Source of the DNA: Gammaproteobacteria bacterium | Lineage (GTDB): Bacteria; Pseudomonadota; Gammaproteobacteria; Eutrophobiales; Eutrophobiaceae | Length of the DNA stretch: 5,354 nucleotides | NCBI GenBank assembly: GCA_015661095.1 | Contig: JACVQI010000144.1 | Location: 1-5,354 of the forward strand | Direction: 5' to 3' | Shown: in pieces, positions 1 to 5,269 of the stretch | Layout: each line of letters opens with the position of its first letter | How positions within the stretch are numbered: the first letter of the stretch is position 1 | Notes under the pieces: model-generated | Told to the model about the DNA's origin: nothing | What the model saw: only the letters and a program-made list of their open reading frames with translations | Database searches by the model: none | Position numbers and translations under genes: made by a program

Positions 1-1761
1 GCCGGTTATATCGGCATGAATGTCTCGGTGCGTTCCAACCTGCGCACCGCACAGGCCGCCAACCAGGGCATGAACGCGGCCCTGCAGATCGCTTTCCGCG
101 GCGGTGCCATCACTGGCATGCTGGTGGTCGGTCTAGGCCTCCTGGGGGTGACGGGTTATTTCATGATCCTGACGCATACCGGCTCGGATATGTCACATAC
201 TCTGCATGCCCTGGTGGGACTTGGTTTCGGCGGCTCTCTCATTTCCATCTTCGCCCGGCTCGGCGGCGGCATCTTTACCAAGGGCGCGGACGTCGGCGCC
301 GATCTGGTGGGCAAGGTTGAGGCCGGCATCCCCGAGGATGACCCGCGCAACCCGGCTGTGATCGCGGACAACGTCGGCGATAACGTCGGTGACTGCGCCG
401 GTATGGCTGCGGATCTGTTCGAGACTTATGCGGTGACCGTTATTGCCACCATGCTGTTGGGTAGTTTGCTGGCTGAGGGAAATGTGAGTGTCGTGACCTA
501 TCCGCTGGCGTTAGGCGGTGTTTCCATTATCGCTTCGGTTATTGGCGTCTATTTCGTCAAGCTGGGCCCCGGCGGCAGTATTATGGGCGCGCTTTACAAA
601 GGTTTAATCGTGGCCGGCGTCATCGCCGTCATCGCCTTCTACCCCGTGACCGAGTGGGCACTGGGGAAAACCGTGGTCATCGACGGTGTTGATATGCTGT
701 CTCGACATATTTATTACACGGCACTGATTGGGCTGGTGCTGACGGCGGCACTGGTCTGGATCACCGAGTATTACACCGGCACGCAATACCCGGCGGTCAA
801 GCACATCGCTGCGGCCTCGGAAACCGGTCATGCCACCAACATCATCGCCGGTCTCGGCGTGTCCATGAAGGCGACCGCCCTGCCGGTGCTGGCGGTGTGC
901 GCCAGTATCTGGGGCGCCTACGAACTGGCAGGTCTTTATGGTATCGCCATCGCGGCGACTTCCATGCTGTCCATGACCGGGATTATCGTCGCTCTCGATG
1001 CCTATGGGCCGATCACTGACAATGCCGGCGGTATCGCCGAAATGGCCAATCTGCCGGACTCAGTGCGCGCCATCACCGACCCGCTCGACGCGGTAGGCAA
1101 CACCACCAAGGCGGTAACCAAGGGTTATGCCATCGGTTCGGCGGGCCTGGCGGCACTGGTACTGTTTGCCGACTATACCCATGCCCTGGAAAGCGCCGGC
1201 CGGACATTGGAGTTTTCGCTCTCTGATCCGCTGGTCATCATCGGCCTGTTTATTGGCGGCATGGTGCCATACCTGTTCGGCGCCATGGCCCTGGAGGCCG
1301 TCGGCCGGGCCGCTGGTTCGGTGGTGCTGGAAGTACGCCGCCAGTTCCGGGAAATCCCCGGCATCATGGAAGGCACGGCCAAGCCGGATTACTCTCGCGC
1401 CGTGGATATGTTGACCAAGGCCGCCATCAAGGAGATGGTGGTACCATCGCTGCTGCCGGTGCTGGTGCCGGTGCTGGTGGGGGTCATACTCGGGCCAGTG
1501 GCGCTGGGCGGTTTGCTGGTGGGTACCATAGTTACCGGTCTGTTCGTGGCTATCTCAATGACCACGGGCGGCGGTGCCTGGGACAATGCCAAGAAATATA
1601 TAGAGGATGGCAAATTTGGCGGCAAAGGATCGGATGCCCATAAGGCCGCTATAACCGGCGACACGGTGGGTGATCCTTACAAGGACACCGCCGGCCCCGC
1701 CGTAAATCCTCTCATCAAGATCATCAATATCGTCGCCTTGTTGATTGTACCGCTAATCTAA
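1..1761 (+). CDS. hppA: Membrane-bound proton-translocating pyrophosphatase, K+-independent type (5' partial)
   Basis: An integral membrane pump that couples hydrolysis of cytoplasmic pyrophosphate to H+ export. The reading frame is open from base 1, so the gene begins upstream of the window. 586 residues are visible; family members are usually about 660-700, so roughly 80-110 N-terminal residues are missing. The ATG at base 16 is an internal methionine, not the start. Family signatures in visible numbering are: the PPi/Mg-binding loop DVGADLVGKVE at 97-107, EDDPRNP at 112-118, DNVGDNVGD at 123-131, DAYGPITDNAGG at 333-344, GGGAWDNAKK at 523-532 and TGDTVGDPYKDTAGP at 552-566. Many hydrophobic stretches separate these loops. 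In the GNTTKAVT segment, Lys370 and Thr373 occupy the two positions known to distinguish K+-independent H+ pumps from K+-dependent ones, which carry Ala at the first. The C-terminus (IVALLIVPLI, then TAA) is complete. It faces maf convergently and is followed by a strong hairpin. Confidence 0.97.
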   Translation, partial: AGYIGMNVSVRSNLRTAQAANQGMNAALQIAFRGGAITGMLVVGLGLLGVTGYFMILTHTGSDMSHTLHALVGLGFGGSLISIFARLGGGIFTKGADVGADLVGKVEAGIPEDDPRNPAVIADNVGDNVGDCAGMAADLFETYAVTVIATMLLGSLLAEGNVSVVTYPLALGGVSIIASVIGVYFVKLGPGGSIMGALYKGLIVAGVIAVIAFYPVTEWALGKTVVIDGVDMLSRHIYYTALIGLVLTAALVWITEYYTGTQYPAVKHIAAASETGHATNIIAGLGVSMKATALPVLAVCASIWGAYELAGLYGIAIAATSMLSMTGIIVALDAYGPITDNAGGIAEMANLPDSVRAITDPLDAVGNTTKAVTKGYAIGSAGLAALVLFADYTHALESAGRTLEFSLSDPLVIIGLFIGGMVPYLFGAMALEAVGRAAGSVVLEVRRQFREIPGIMEGTAKPDYSRAVDMLTKAAIKEMVVPSLLPVLVPVLVGVILGPVALGGLLVGTIVTGLFVAISMTTGGGAWDNAKKYIEDGKFGGKGSDAHKAAITGDTVGDPYKDTAGPAVNPLIKIINIVALLIVPLI

Positions 1762-1780
1762 TCAGGTAAAGCTATGTACG

Positions 1781-1812
1781 AATACAAACGCGCCTGCAGG
1801 CGCGTTTGTATT
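1781..1812 (+). terminator. 32-bp perfect palindrome, likely hppA terminator
   Basis: The arms AATACAAACGCGCC (1781-1794) and GGCGCGTTTGTATT (1799-1812) are exact reverse complements around TGCA, which is itself palindromic. The hairpin begins 19 nt after the hppA stop codon. It has a GC core (CGCGCC/GGCGCG) with an A-rich 5' flank and a T-rich 3' flank inside the stem, the shape expected of a terminator that works in both directions. No clean run of T follows the stem (TTTGGC), so its strength as an intrinsic terminator is inferred. Confidence 0.75.
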
Positions 1813-1914
1813 TGGCTACGCCCGCCTACACCTCCAGGCGGAACAGCATCGCTGTCTATACTGGCGAAGAAAGTTTAAACCGACCCGGACCCGGGCCAGA
1901 CAGCGAATCACCGT
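1813..1914. other. Convergent intergenic spacer between the hppA and maf terminators
   Basis: About 100 bp between the two hairpins. I see no supported coding region here. A plus-strand open frame crossing this stretch runs into the antisense of maf and matches no family I recognise. The only small feature is the palindromic GTTTAAAC at 1872-1879, which has no assigned role. Confidence 0.5.
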
Positions 1915-1948
1915 GCTCTGAAAAGTCCAGGAGGGGCTTTTTCAGAGC
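1915..1948 (-). terminator. Hairpin at the end of maf, likely bidirectional terminator
   Basis: On the plus strand the arms GCTCTGAAAAG (1915-1925) and CTTTTTCAGAGC (1937-1948) pair with one extra T bulged. The inner stem is continued by TCC/GGG pairing (including one G-U pair in plus-strand RNA) around a small AGGAG loop. The A-rich 5' arm, GC tip and T-rich 3' arm are seen on either strand, so it could stop transcripts from both maf and hppA. Its outermost base pair lies in the maf TAG stop codon (1948-1950), so the hairpin starts as soon as translation ends. Confidence 0.65.
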
Positions 1949-2490
1949 TATCTCAAGAGTTGCGCAGTTTCGTACCGGGGCAGACCCATTACACCGGTAT
2001 AACTTCCTTCCAGCCTGGTGACAAATGCTGCCGCTCGCCCCTGTATGGCATAACCGCCGGCCTTGTCGTACGGTTCGCCACTGTCACAATAGGTCGCGCA
2101 TTCAGCGATACTCAGTGGCCTGAAGGTGACGACACTGGTGCTGAGGATAACTGTTTGCGTCCTCTGTACCAGCGCCACAGCGGTCAATACCTGATGACTG
2201 CGCCCGGACAGACGTTGCAACATGGCTATGGCTGCCACCTTATCGGCCGGTTTGCCGAGTATTGTGCCATCAACCAGGACCTCAGTGTCGGCGGCCAGTA
2301 CCGGGAGATTCTTCCCGGTGAGTTCGCTGCCAGCGCGGGCCTTTTCCAGCGCCAGCCTGCGGACATAGTCTGGTGCTGTTTCCGTACCGTTCCAATGTTC
2401 ATGGATCGCCACGTCCAGGATTGCGAATTCAATGCCGCATTGTTCCAGAATTTGTCGGCGGCGGGGCGACCTGGAGGCCAGATAGATCAC
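1948..2490 (-). CDS. maf: Maf-family nucleoside triphosphate pyrophosphatase (dTTP/UTP type, YhdE-like)
   Basis: A cytoplasmic house-cleaning enzyme that hydrolyses dTTP/UTP and modified nucleotides to the monophosphate plus PPi. The 180 residues carry the full Maf set: SRSPRR at 6-11 (phosphate-binding N-terminal loop), AADT at 66-69 with the catalytic Asp68, GKP at 79-81, SGRSH at 95-99, EPYDKAGGYAIQG at 139-151 and GSYTGVMGLP at 162-171. The DKAGGY/IQG and GSY segments resemble E. coli YhdE more than the m7GTP-type YceF; this subfamily call is from memory of those sequences. The start is GTG at 2490: the family needs SxSPRR close to the N-terminus, the frame is closed upstream by a TAA within the repeat, and no ATG is available. 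No Shine-Dalgarno is visible; the leader TTTTTACTTGAC runs straight into GTG. It is last in the minus-strand run, 63 nt after rsfS, and ends in a hairpin. Confidence 0.95.
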   Translation of the reverse strand: MIYLASRSPRRRQILEQCGIEFAILDVAIHEHWNGTETAPDYVRRLALEKARAGSELTGKNLPVLAADTEVLVDGTILGKPADKVAAIAMLQRLSGRSHQVLTAVALVQRTQTVILSTSVVTFRPLSIAECATYCDSGEPYDKAGGYAIQGRAAAFVTRLEGSYTGVMGLPRYETAQLLR

Positions 2491-2495
2491 GTCAA

Positions 2496-2531
2496 GTAAA
2501 AAAGTTTAAAGTTTAAAGTGAAAAGTGAGTG
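2496..2531. repeat. Degenerate 7-bp tandem repeat array upstream of maf
   Basis: On the plus strand, GT dinucleotides fall at 2496, 2504, 2511, 2518 and 2525, giving units GTAAAAAA (8 bp), GTTTAAA, GTTTAAA and GTGAAAA followed by GTGAGTG. On the coding strand of maf this is a run of ACTTTNN heptamers. The array occupies about half of the 63-bp spacer between rsfS and maf. Its maf-proximal edge, CAAGTAAAAA at 2493-2502, is identical to the edge of the array beside nadD. Confidence 0.8.
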
Positions 2532-2553
2532 GAGTGGGGCAGTCGATTCCGTG

Positions 2554-2913
2554 TCAAATGGTGGTGGTGTTGCTGGACAGTTCCTTTGTATTCCATAATT
2601 TTTCCAGTTGATAATAGGTGCGGGTGACCGGCTGCATGATGTGTATTACCGCATCGCCGGCATCAACCAGGATCCATTCGGCCTCCTGCTCACCTTCGAT
2701 CCCCAGTGTCGAAATCCCGGCTGCCCTGAGTTTTTCCAGCACCTTGTCCGCGATGGCCCTGACCTGCCGGTTCGATCGGCCGCTGGCGATAATCATGACA
2801 TCGGTGATCGACGTCAGCGAGGTCACGTCCAGCACCTGTATGTTGTAGGCCTTCAGTTCTTCCAGGGCAGCGACAATCAAGGCTGTGAGTTTTTTAATGG
2901 TCAATGGTTTCAC
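2554..2913 (-). CDS. rsfS: Ribosomal silencing factor RsfS (Iojap/YbeB family)
   Basis: Binds ribosomal protein uL14 on the free 50S subunit and blocks joining to 30S, lowering translation when nutrients are scarce. The 119-residue product shows the single DUF143/Iojap domain: LDVTSLTSITDVMIIASG at 28-45 followed by RSNRQVRAIAD, then GIEGEQEAEWILVDAGDAV at 71-89, then HIM and the tail RTYYQLEKLW at 98-107. E. coli RsfS is 105 residues, so length is normal with a short extra Ser/Thr-rich tail. The frame is open much further upstream, but that part is antiparallel-free shadow of nadD in another frame and lacks family similarity. I choose GTG at 2913 because it overlaps the nadD TGA as GTGA, which implies translational coupling. 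AGGA lies about 12 nt upstream, a long spacing. The nadD-rsfS pairing is widely conserved in bacteria. Confidence 0.95.
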   Translation of the reverse strand: MKPLTIKKLTALIVAALEELKAYNIQVLDVTSLTSITDVMIIASGRSNRQVRAIADKVLEKLRAAGISTLGIEGEQEAEWILVDAGDAVIHIMQPVTRTYYQLEKLWNTKELSSNTTTI

Positions 2914-3548
2914 TGATAGAGTTTTTCCTGTTTGATGTAATCTACAATCGGGTCGGGTGTCAGGTACTTGATGTTGTCGCCGGTGCGGATCAGTTCTCTT
3001 ATGTATGTGGAAGAAATCTCCAGTAACGGTGCGTTGATTTTTACGATGACACCAGCAGTTGCTGCTGACAACGCAGACGGATCTTGAGACTGGTGGCTGT
3101 TGAGGAGATCCACCAGGACCGGCTGATCCGTCAGGGGTCGCGCTCCCGGCCGATCCACGATGACAAGATGTACGATATCCAGCAAACTGGTCCAATCGCG
3201 CCAGGTATCCAGTATGTGGAATTCATCCATGCCGATAATCAGACACAGCGGTTGCCGGGGATATTCCTGCCGCAACGATCGCACCGTGTCGATGGAATAA
3301 GACGTGCCCTGCCGGTTTAATTCGCGCTCGTCCACGACCAGCCCCCTGGTATCGCGGATGGCGAGTTGCAGCATGGCCAGTCTGTGCCTGGCATCGGCGA
3401 TGGGCGCGGTCCGGTGCGGCGGGGTATGCAGGGGTATCAGGCGCACTTCCTGCAGGTCGAGCTGCCGGTGCGCCTCCAGCGCCAGGCGCAGGTGTCCATA
3501 ATGGACCGGATCGAACATGCCGCCTAATATTCCTGTCGGTTTCAGCAT
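2910..3548 (-). CDS. nadD: Nicotinate-nucleotide adenylyltransferase (NaMN adenylyltransferase)
   Basis: Transfers AMP from ATP to nicotinate mononucleotide, giving deamido-NAD and PPi, the penultimate step of NAD synthesis in the cytoplasm. The 212-residue protein has the nucleotidyltransferase Rossmann fold signatures: GGMFDPVHYGH at 9-19 containing the HxGH catalytic motif (His16, His19), PPHR at 43-46, GTSYSIDT at 81-88, IGMDEF at 105-110, TWRDW at 115-119 and ISSTYIR at 178-184. The length is typical of bacterial NadD. The ATG at 3548 puts the GGxFDP loop at the usual distance from the N-terminus. No Shine-Dalgarno is visible; the start is preceded by a 7-bp repeat array ending TTTTTACTTGCCTG. 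A possible small upstream ORF ends TGATG over this start. Its own stop overlaps the rsfS start. The upstream neighbour holA is 127 bp away, so an internal promoter for nadD-rsfS-maf is possible. Confidence 0.97.
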   Translation of the reverse strand: MLKPTGILGGMFDPVHYGHLRLALEAHRQLDLQEVRLIPLHTPPHRTAPIADARHRLAMLQLAIRDTRGLVVDERELNRQGTSYSIDTVRSLRQEYPRQPLCLIIGMDEFHILDTWRDWTSLLDIVHLVIVDRPGARPLTDQPVLVDLLNSHQSQDPSALSAATAGVIVKINAPLLEISSTYIRELIRTGDNIKYLTPDPIVDYIKQEKLYQ

Positions 3549-3646
3549 CAGGCAAGTAAAAAGTAAAAAGTAAAAAGTAAAAAGGTTGATTTCAAAATTG
3601 CTTTAGATTTTTTAGCTTTGTACTGTTTGCTGCCTTGCAGGTTCAT
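3548..3646 (-). CDS. Possible 32-residue leader ORF overlapping the nadD start (speculative)
   Basis: In the AT-rich holA-nadD spacer a minus-strand ATG at 3646 opens a 32-codon frame beginning MNLQGSKQYKAKKSKAILKS and ending TFLLFTFYFLLA. Its TGA (3550-3548) shares one base with the nadD ATG (TGATG), the arrangement of translationally coupled genes. The first 20 residues are lysine-rich and the last 12 strongly hydrophobic. The hydrophobic part is encoded mostly by the TTTTTAC heptamer array, so its composition may be only a by-product of the repeat. No Shine-Dalgarno is seen before the ATG (the preceding bases are CACCTGCA) and I recognise no family. It could be a leader peptide, a chance ORF, or a small membrane peptide; chance is the default. 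Confidence 0.2.
   Translation of the reverse strand: MNLQGSKQYKAKKSKAILKSTFLLFTFYFLLA
3554..3584. repeat. Perfect 7-bp tandem repeat array (GTAAAAA x4) upstream of nadD
   Basis: Four exact GTAAAAA units run from 3556 to 3583, with partial unit AA before and G after; GT recurs at 3556, 3563, 3570 and 3577. On the nadD coding strand the unit is TTTTTAC. The array ends CAAGTAAAAA (3553-3562), only 4 nt from the nadD ATG. A degenerate array with the same edge precedes maf. Confidence 0.9.
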
Positions 3647-3653
3647 TGCAGGT
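3635..3653. repeat. 8-bp direct repeat TTGCAGGT, 11-bp period
   Basis: TTGCAGGT occurs at 3635-3642 and again at 3646-3653, separated by TCA, so the copies are 11 bp apart, about one helical turn. On the minus strand it reads ACCTGCAA-TGA-ACCTGCAA. It lies in the spacer upstream of nadD. It could be a site for a DNA-binding protein or chance; nothing else supports a regulator. Confidence 0.35.
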
Positions 3654-3675
3654 GATAATTAATAATTTAACTCTG

Positions 3676-4710
3676 CTAACCATTGACCGTGCCTGATGCT
3701 AGCCTGATGCCGGCCAGCCGGAACAGCAGCTGTTCAAGCAATTCCCACGGATTGCCGCGGACGGCGCCTTTCAAGCGACGATCCAGTTGATAGGCAGTAC
3801 CGAGCAGCGGTGTTAACCGGCGCACGGGCAATCGTTGTAACAATTTGCCGAGTGCGGTCTGGCGTTGCGGCCAGATCCGGTGCTCACTAAAAACTTGTTC
3901 GCGCGGTACGCCGGATTCCAGGGCACAGGCCATGACACACATGCGGCGCAATTCCCACAGCAGGGCGCCAAAGATACTGATGGGTTCGACACCTTCGCTT
4001 TGCAGACCTCGTAACATGCGCGCCGTATGTTCACCGTTGCCCAGACAGGCCGTTTCAATCAAGCTGAAAACATCATAGCGGGCGCTGTCGTTGACCGCGC
4101 TCATGACATGTTCCAGGGTGATTTCGGGCGCGTCCACCAGCAAACATAATTTCTCCAGTTCCTGTCTGGCGGCCAGCAGGTTGCCTTCCACTTTCTGGGC
4201 GATCAGTGTGGCGGCTTCACGTTGCATGGTTTTTCCGTATTGCCGGATGCGGTGCATGATCCAGCCCGGCAGTTGTGCCGGTTCCACCGGCCAAACCTGG
4301 ATGATGACACCGCCGGCTTCCAGGCTCTTGAACCAGACGGATTTTTGCGCCTGTTTATCCAGCCTGGCCATGGTCAGTAACAGAATATTATCAGGCGGGG
4401 GCGCGGCGGCGTATTCCGTCAGGGCGGCGCCGCCTTCCCGGCCCGGCTTGTGTTCGTCCAACCGCAGTTCAATCAGGCGGCGGCTGGCGAACAGCGACAG
4501 ATTGGCGCCGGCTGCGAACAGGTTGTGCCAGTTAAAGTCCTTCTCCACGGTCAAGATGATGCGTTCTTCAACGCCGTGACTACTGGCATAACGGCGGATG
4601 GTGTCGACGGACTCGAGCAGTTGCAGCGGCTCATCGCCGCTGATGCAATAGATCGGCGCGAGTCCGCGCTTCTCCAGAGTGGCCGGCAGTTGCTCGGTTT
4701 TAATCCGCAT
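3676..4710 (-). CDS. holA: DNA polymerase III subunit delta
   Basis: The delta subunit of the clamp loader, which opens the beta sliding clamp so it can be placed on primed DNA. The 344 residues match the length of E. coli HolA (343). Recognisable segments are YCISGDEPLQLLES at 21-34 (degenerate AAA+-like N-terminal domain without a working Walker A), LSLFASRRLIELRL at 71-84 (the clamp-binding element region), QLPGWI at 146-151, VEGNLLAARQELEKLCLL at 174-191, AVNDSARYDVFSLIE at 205-219 and SEHRIWPQRQ at 275-284, followed by the C-terminal collar domain. The ATG at 4710 gives the family-standard N-terminus MRIKTEQL. It sits 23 nt after lptE without a clear Shine-Dalgarno. The lptE-holA pairing is conserved in gammaproteobacteria. 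The C-terminal tail ends VNG, like the E. coli protein's IDG. Confidence 0.96.
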   Translation of the reverse strand: MRIKTEQLPATLEKRGLAPIYCISGDEPLQLLESVDTIRRYASSHGVEERIILTVEKDFNWHNLFAAGANLSLFASRRLIELRLDEHKPGREGGAALTEYAAAPPPDNILLLTMARLDKQAQKSVWFKSLEAGGVIIQVWPVEPAQLPGWIMHRIRQYGKTMQREAATLIAQKVEGNLLAARQELEKLCLLVDAPEITLEHVMSAVNDSARYDVFSLIETACLGNGEHTARMLRGLQSEGVEPISIFGALLWELRRMCVMACALESGVPREQVFSEHRIWPQRQTALGKLLQRLPVRRLTPLLGTAYQLDRRLKGAVRGNPWELLEQLLFRLAGIRLASGTVNG

Positions 4711-4733
4711 GCCGGATTGGATCGGAAATCTGT

Positions 4734-5255
4734 TTAGTTGGCTTTGGTTTTGGCATGCACGCGCCGGATGATATCAGCGGCGGCCTGGCGCCGCAGGTTT
4801 GCCTTCAGGGCGTTTTCCTCGGAGGCCTTGCCGAGCAAGGCGTCCTCGTCGAACAGGTAGTCGTGTGACACGCTGATCAATTCGTTGCTGATCAGGTCCG
4901 CGTTGCCCGCCCTGGCCAGTGATATCCGGGCAGTCATCGTCAGTTGAAACTCCTCGGCCTTGCCGGTCTGGGGCGAAACACTCAGCACCGCTCGATCGTA
5001 GATTTCGTTTTCGAGTGACAGGGTATAGTCGGCCCCGGTGTTGACGGCGACTCCCGCCAGTTGCAGTTGTGATTTGACTTCCCTGGCCAGATCGTCCGCT
5101 GTGGTGGAATGCAAACTCAGGCTGGAGATATGGGCGGTGGTGAGGCTCTGGCTGCCACGCAGTTGAAAACCGCAGCCTTGCATCGTCAGGGCCAGCGCCA
5201 GGATGATCCCGGTATGACTTAAGGCGTAGGCCCGGAGCGGATGACGATTGCGCAT
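4734..5255 (-). CDS. lptE: LPS-assembly outer-membrane lipoprotein LptE
   Basis: LptE plugs the LptD beta-barrel and helps insert lipopolysaccharide into the outer leaflet of the outer membrane; formerly RlpB. The 173-residue product starts with a basic segment (MRNRHPLR), a hydrophobic core (TGIILALALTM) and a lipobox-like MQGC with the lipidated cysteine at Cys28, followed by the LptE hallmark GFQLRG at 29-34. The mature domain continues with LSLHSTTADDLAREVKSQL and ISVSHDYLFDEDALLGKASE, typical of the family. Met at -3 and Gln at -2 are not the usual lipobox residues, but cysteine context and family motif make lipidation likely. The ATG at 5255 lies 14 nt after the leuS stop, with only a weak purine stretch (GATAGAG) before it. 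leuS-lptE-holA is a conserved gammaproteobacterial order. Confidence 0.94.
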   Translation of the reverse strand: MRNRHPLRAYALSHTGIILALALTMQGCGFQLRGSQSLTTAHISSLSLHSTTADDLAREVKSQLQLAGVAVNTGADYTLSLENEIYDRAVLSVSPQTGKAEEFQLTMTARISLARAGNADLISNELISVSHDYLFDEDALLGKASEENALKANLRRQAAADIIRRVHAKTKAN

Positions 5256-5269
5256 GGCTCTATCTTATC

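Larger units (their letters stand above)
3549..3675. other. AT-rich spacer between holA and nadD
   Basis: 127 bp, clearly richer in A and T than the flanking genes. It holds the GTAAAAA array, an 8-bp direct repeat and the possible leader ORF. No GC-rich hairpin follows the holA stop, so read-through into nadD is plausible. On the minus strand a TTGAAA (3595-3590) resembles a -35 box, but no convincing -10 box lies at the right distance, so I do not call a promoter. Confidence 0.6.

Noticed and set aside
120..127. Chi-like octamer GCTGGTGG (also at 1473-1480 and 1515-1522)
   Set aside because: All copies fall in Leu-Val codons of hydrophobic hppA segments, so they are explained by protein composition; Chi is also lineage-specific.
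1459..1482. Short internal repeat of GTGCTGGTGCCG-like sequence in hppA
   Set aside because: It encodes the PVLVPVLVGV membrane segment; it is low-complexity coding, not a separate element.
1806..2021. 71-codon plus-strand ORF in the hppA-maf spacer
   Set aside because: It begins inside the terminator palindrome and overlaps the 3' end of maf antisense; composition is Pro/Arg/Ser-rich and resembles no family.
1960..2499. 179-codon plus-strand ORF opposite maf
   Set aside because: It is the antisense of a gene with every Maf motif intact; long antisense frames are common in GC-rich genes.
2914..3195. N-terminal extension of rsfS upstream of GTG 2913
   Set aside because: This stretch is nadD coding sequence read in another frame; the RsfS domain begins right after the GTG, which overlaps the nadD stop.
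2496..3584. CRISPR array
   Set aside because: The repeats are 7 bp and directly tandem with no spacers, and no cas genes are present.
1127..4737. Other long open frames opposite or within hppA, nadD and holA
   Set aside because: Each overlaps a gene with complete family motifs and shows no independent start context or recognisable domain.
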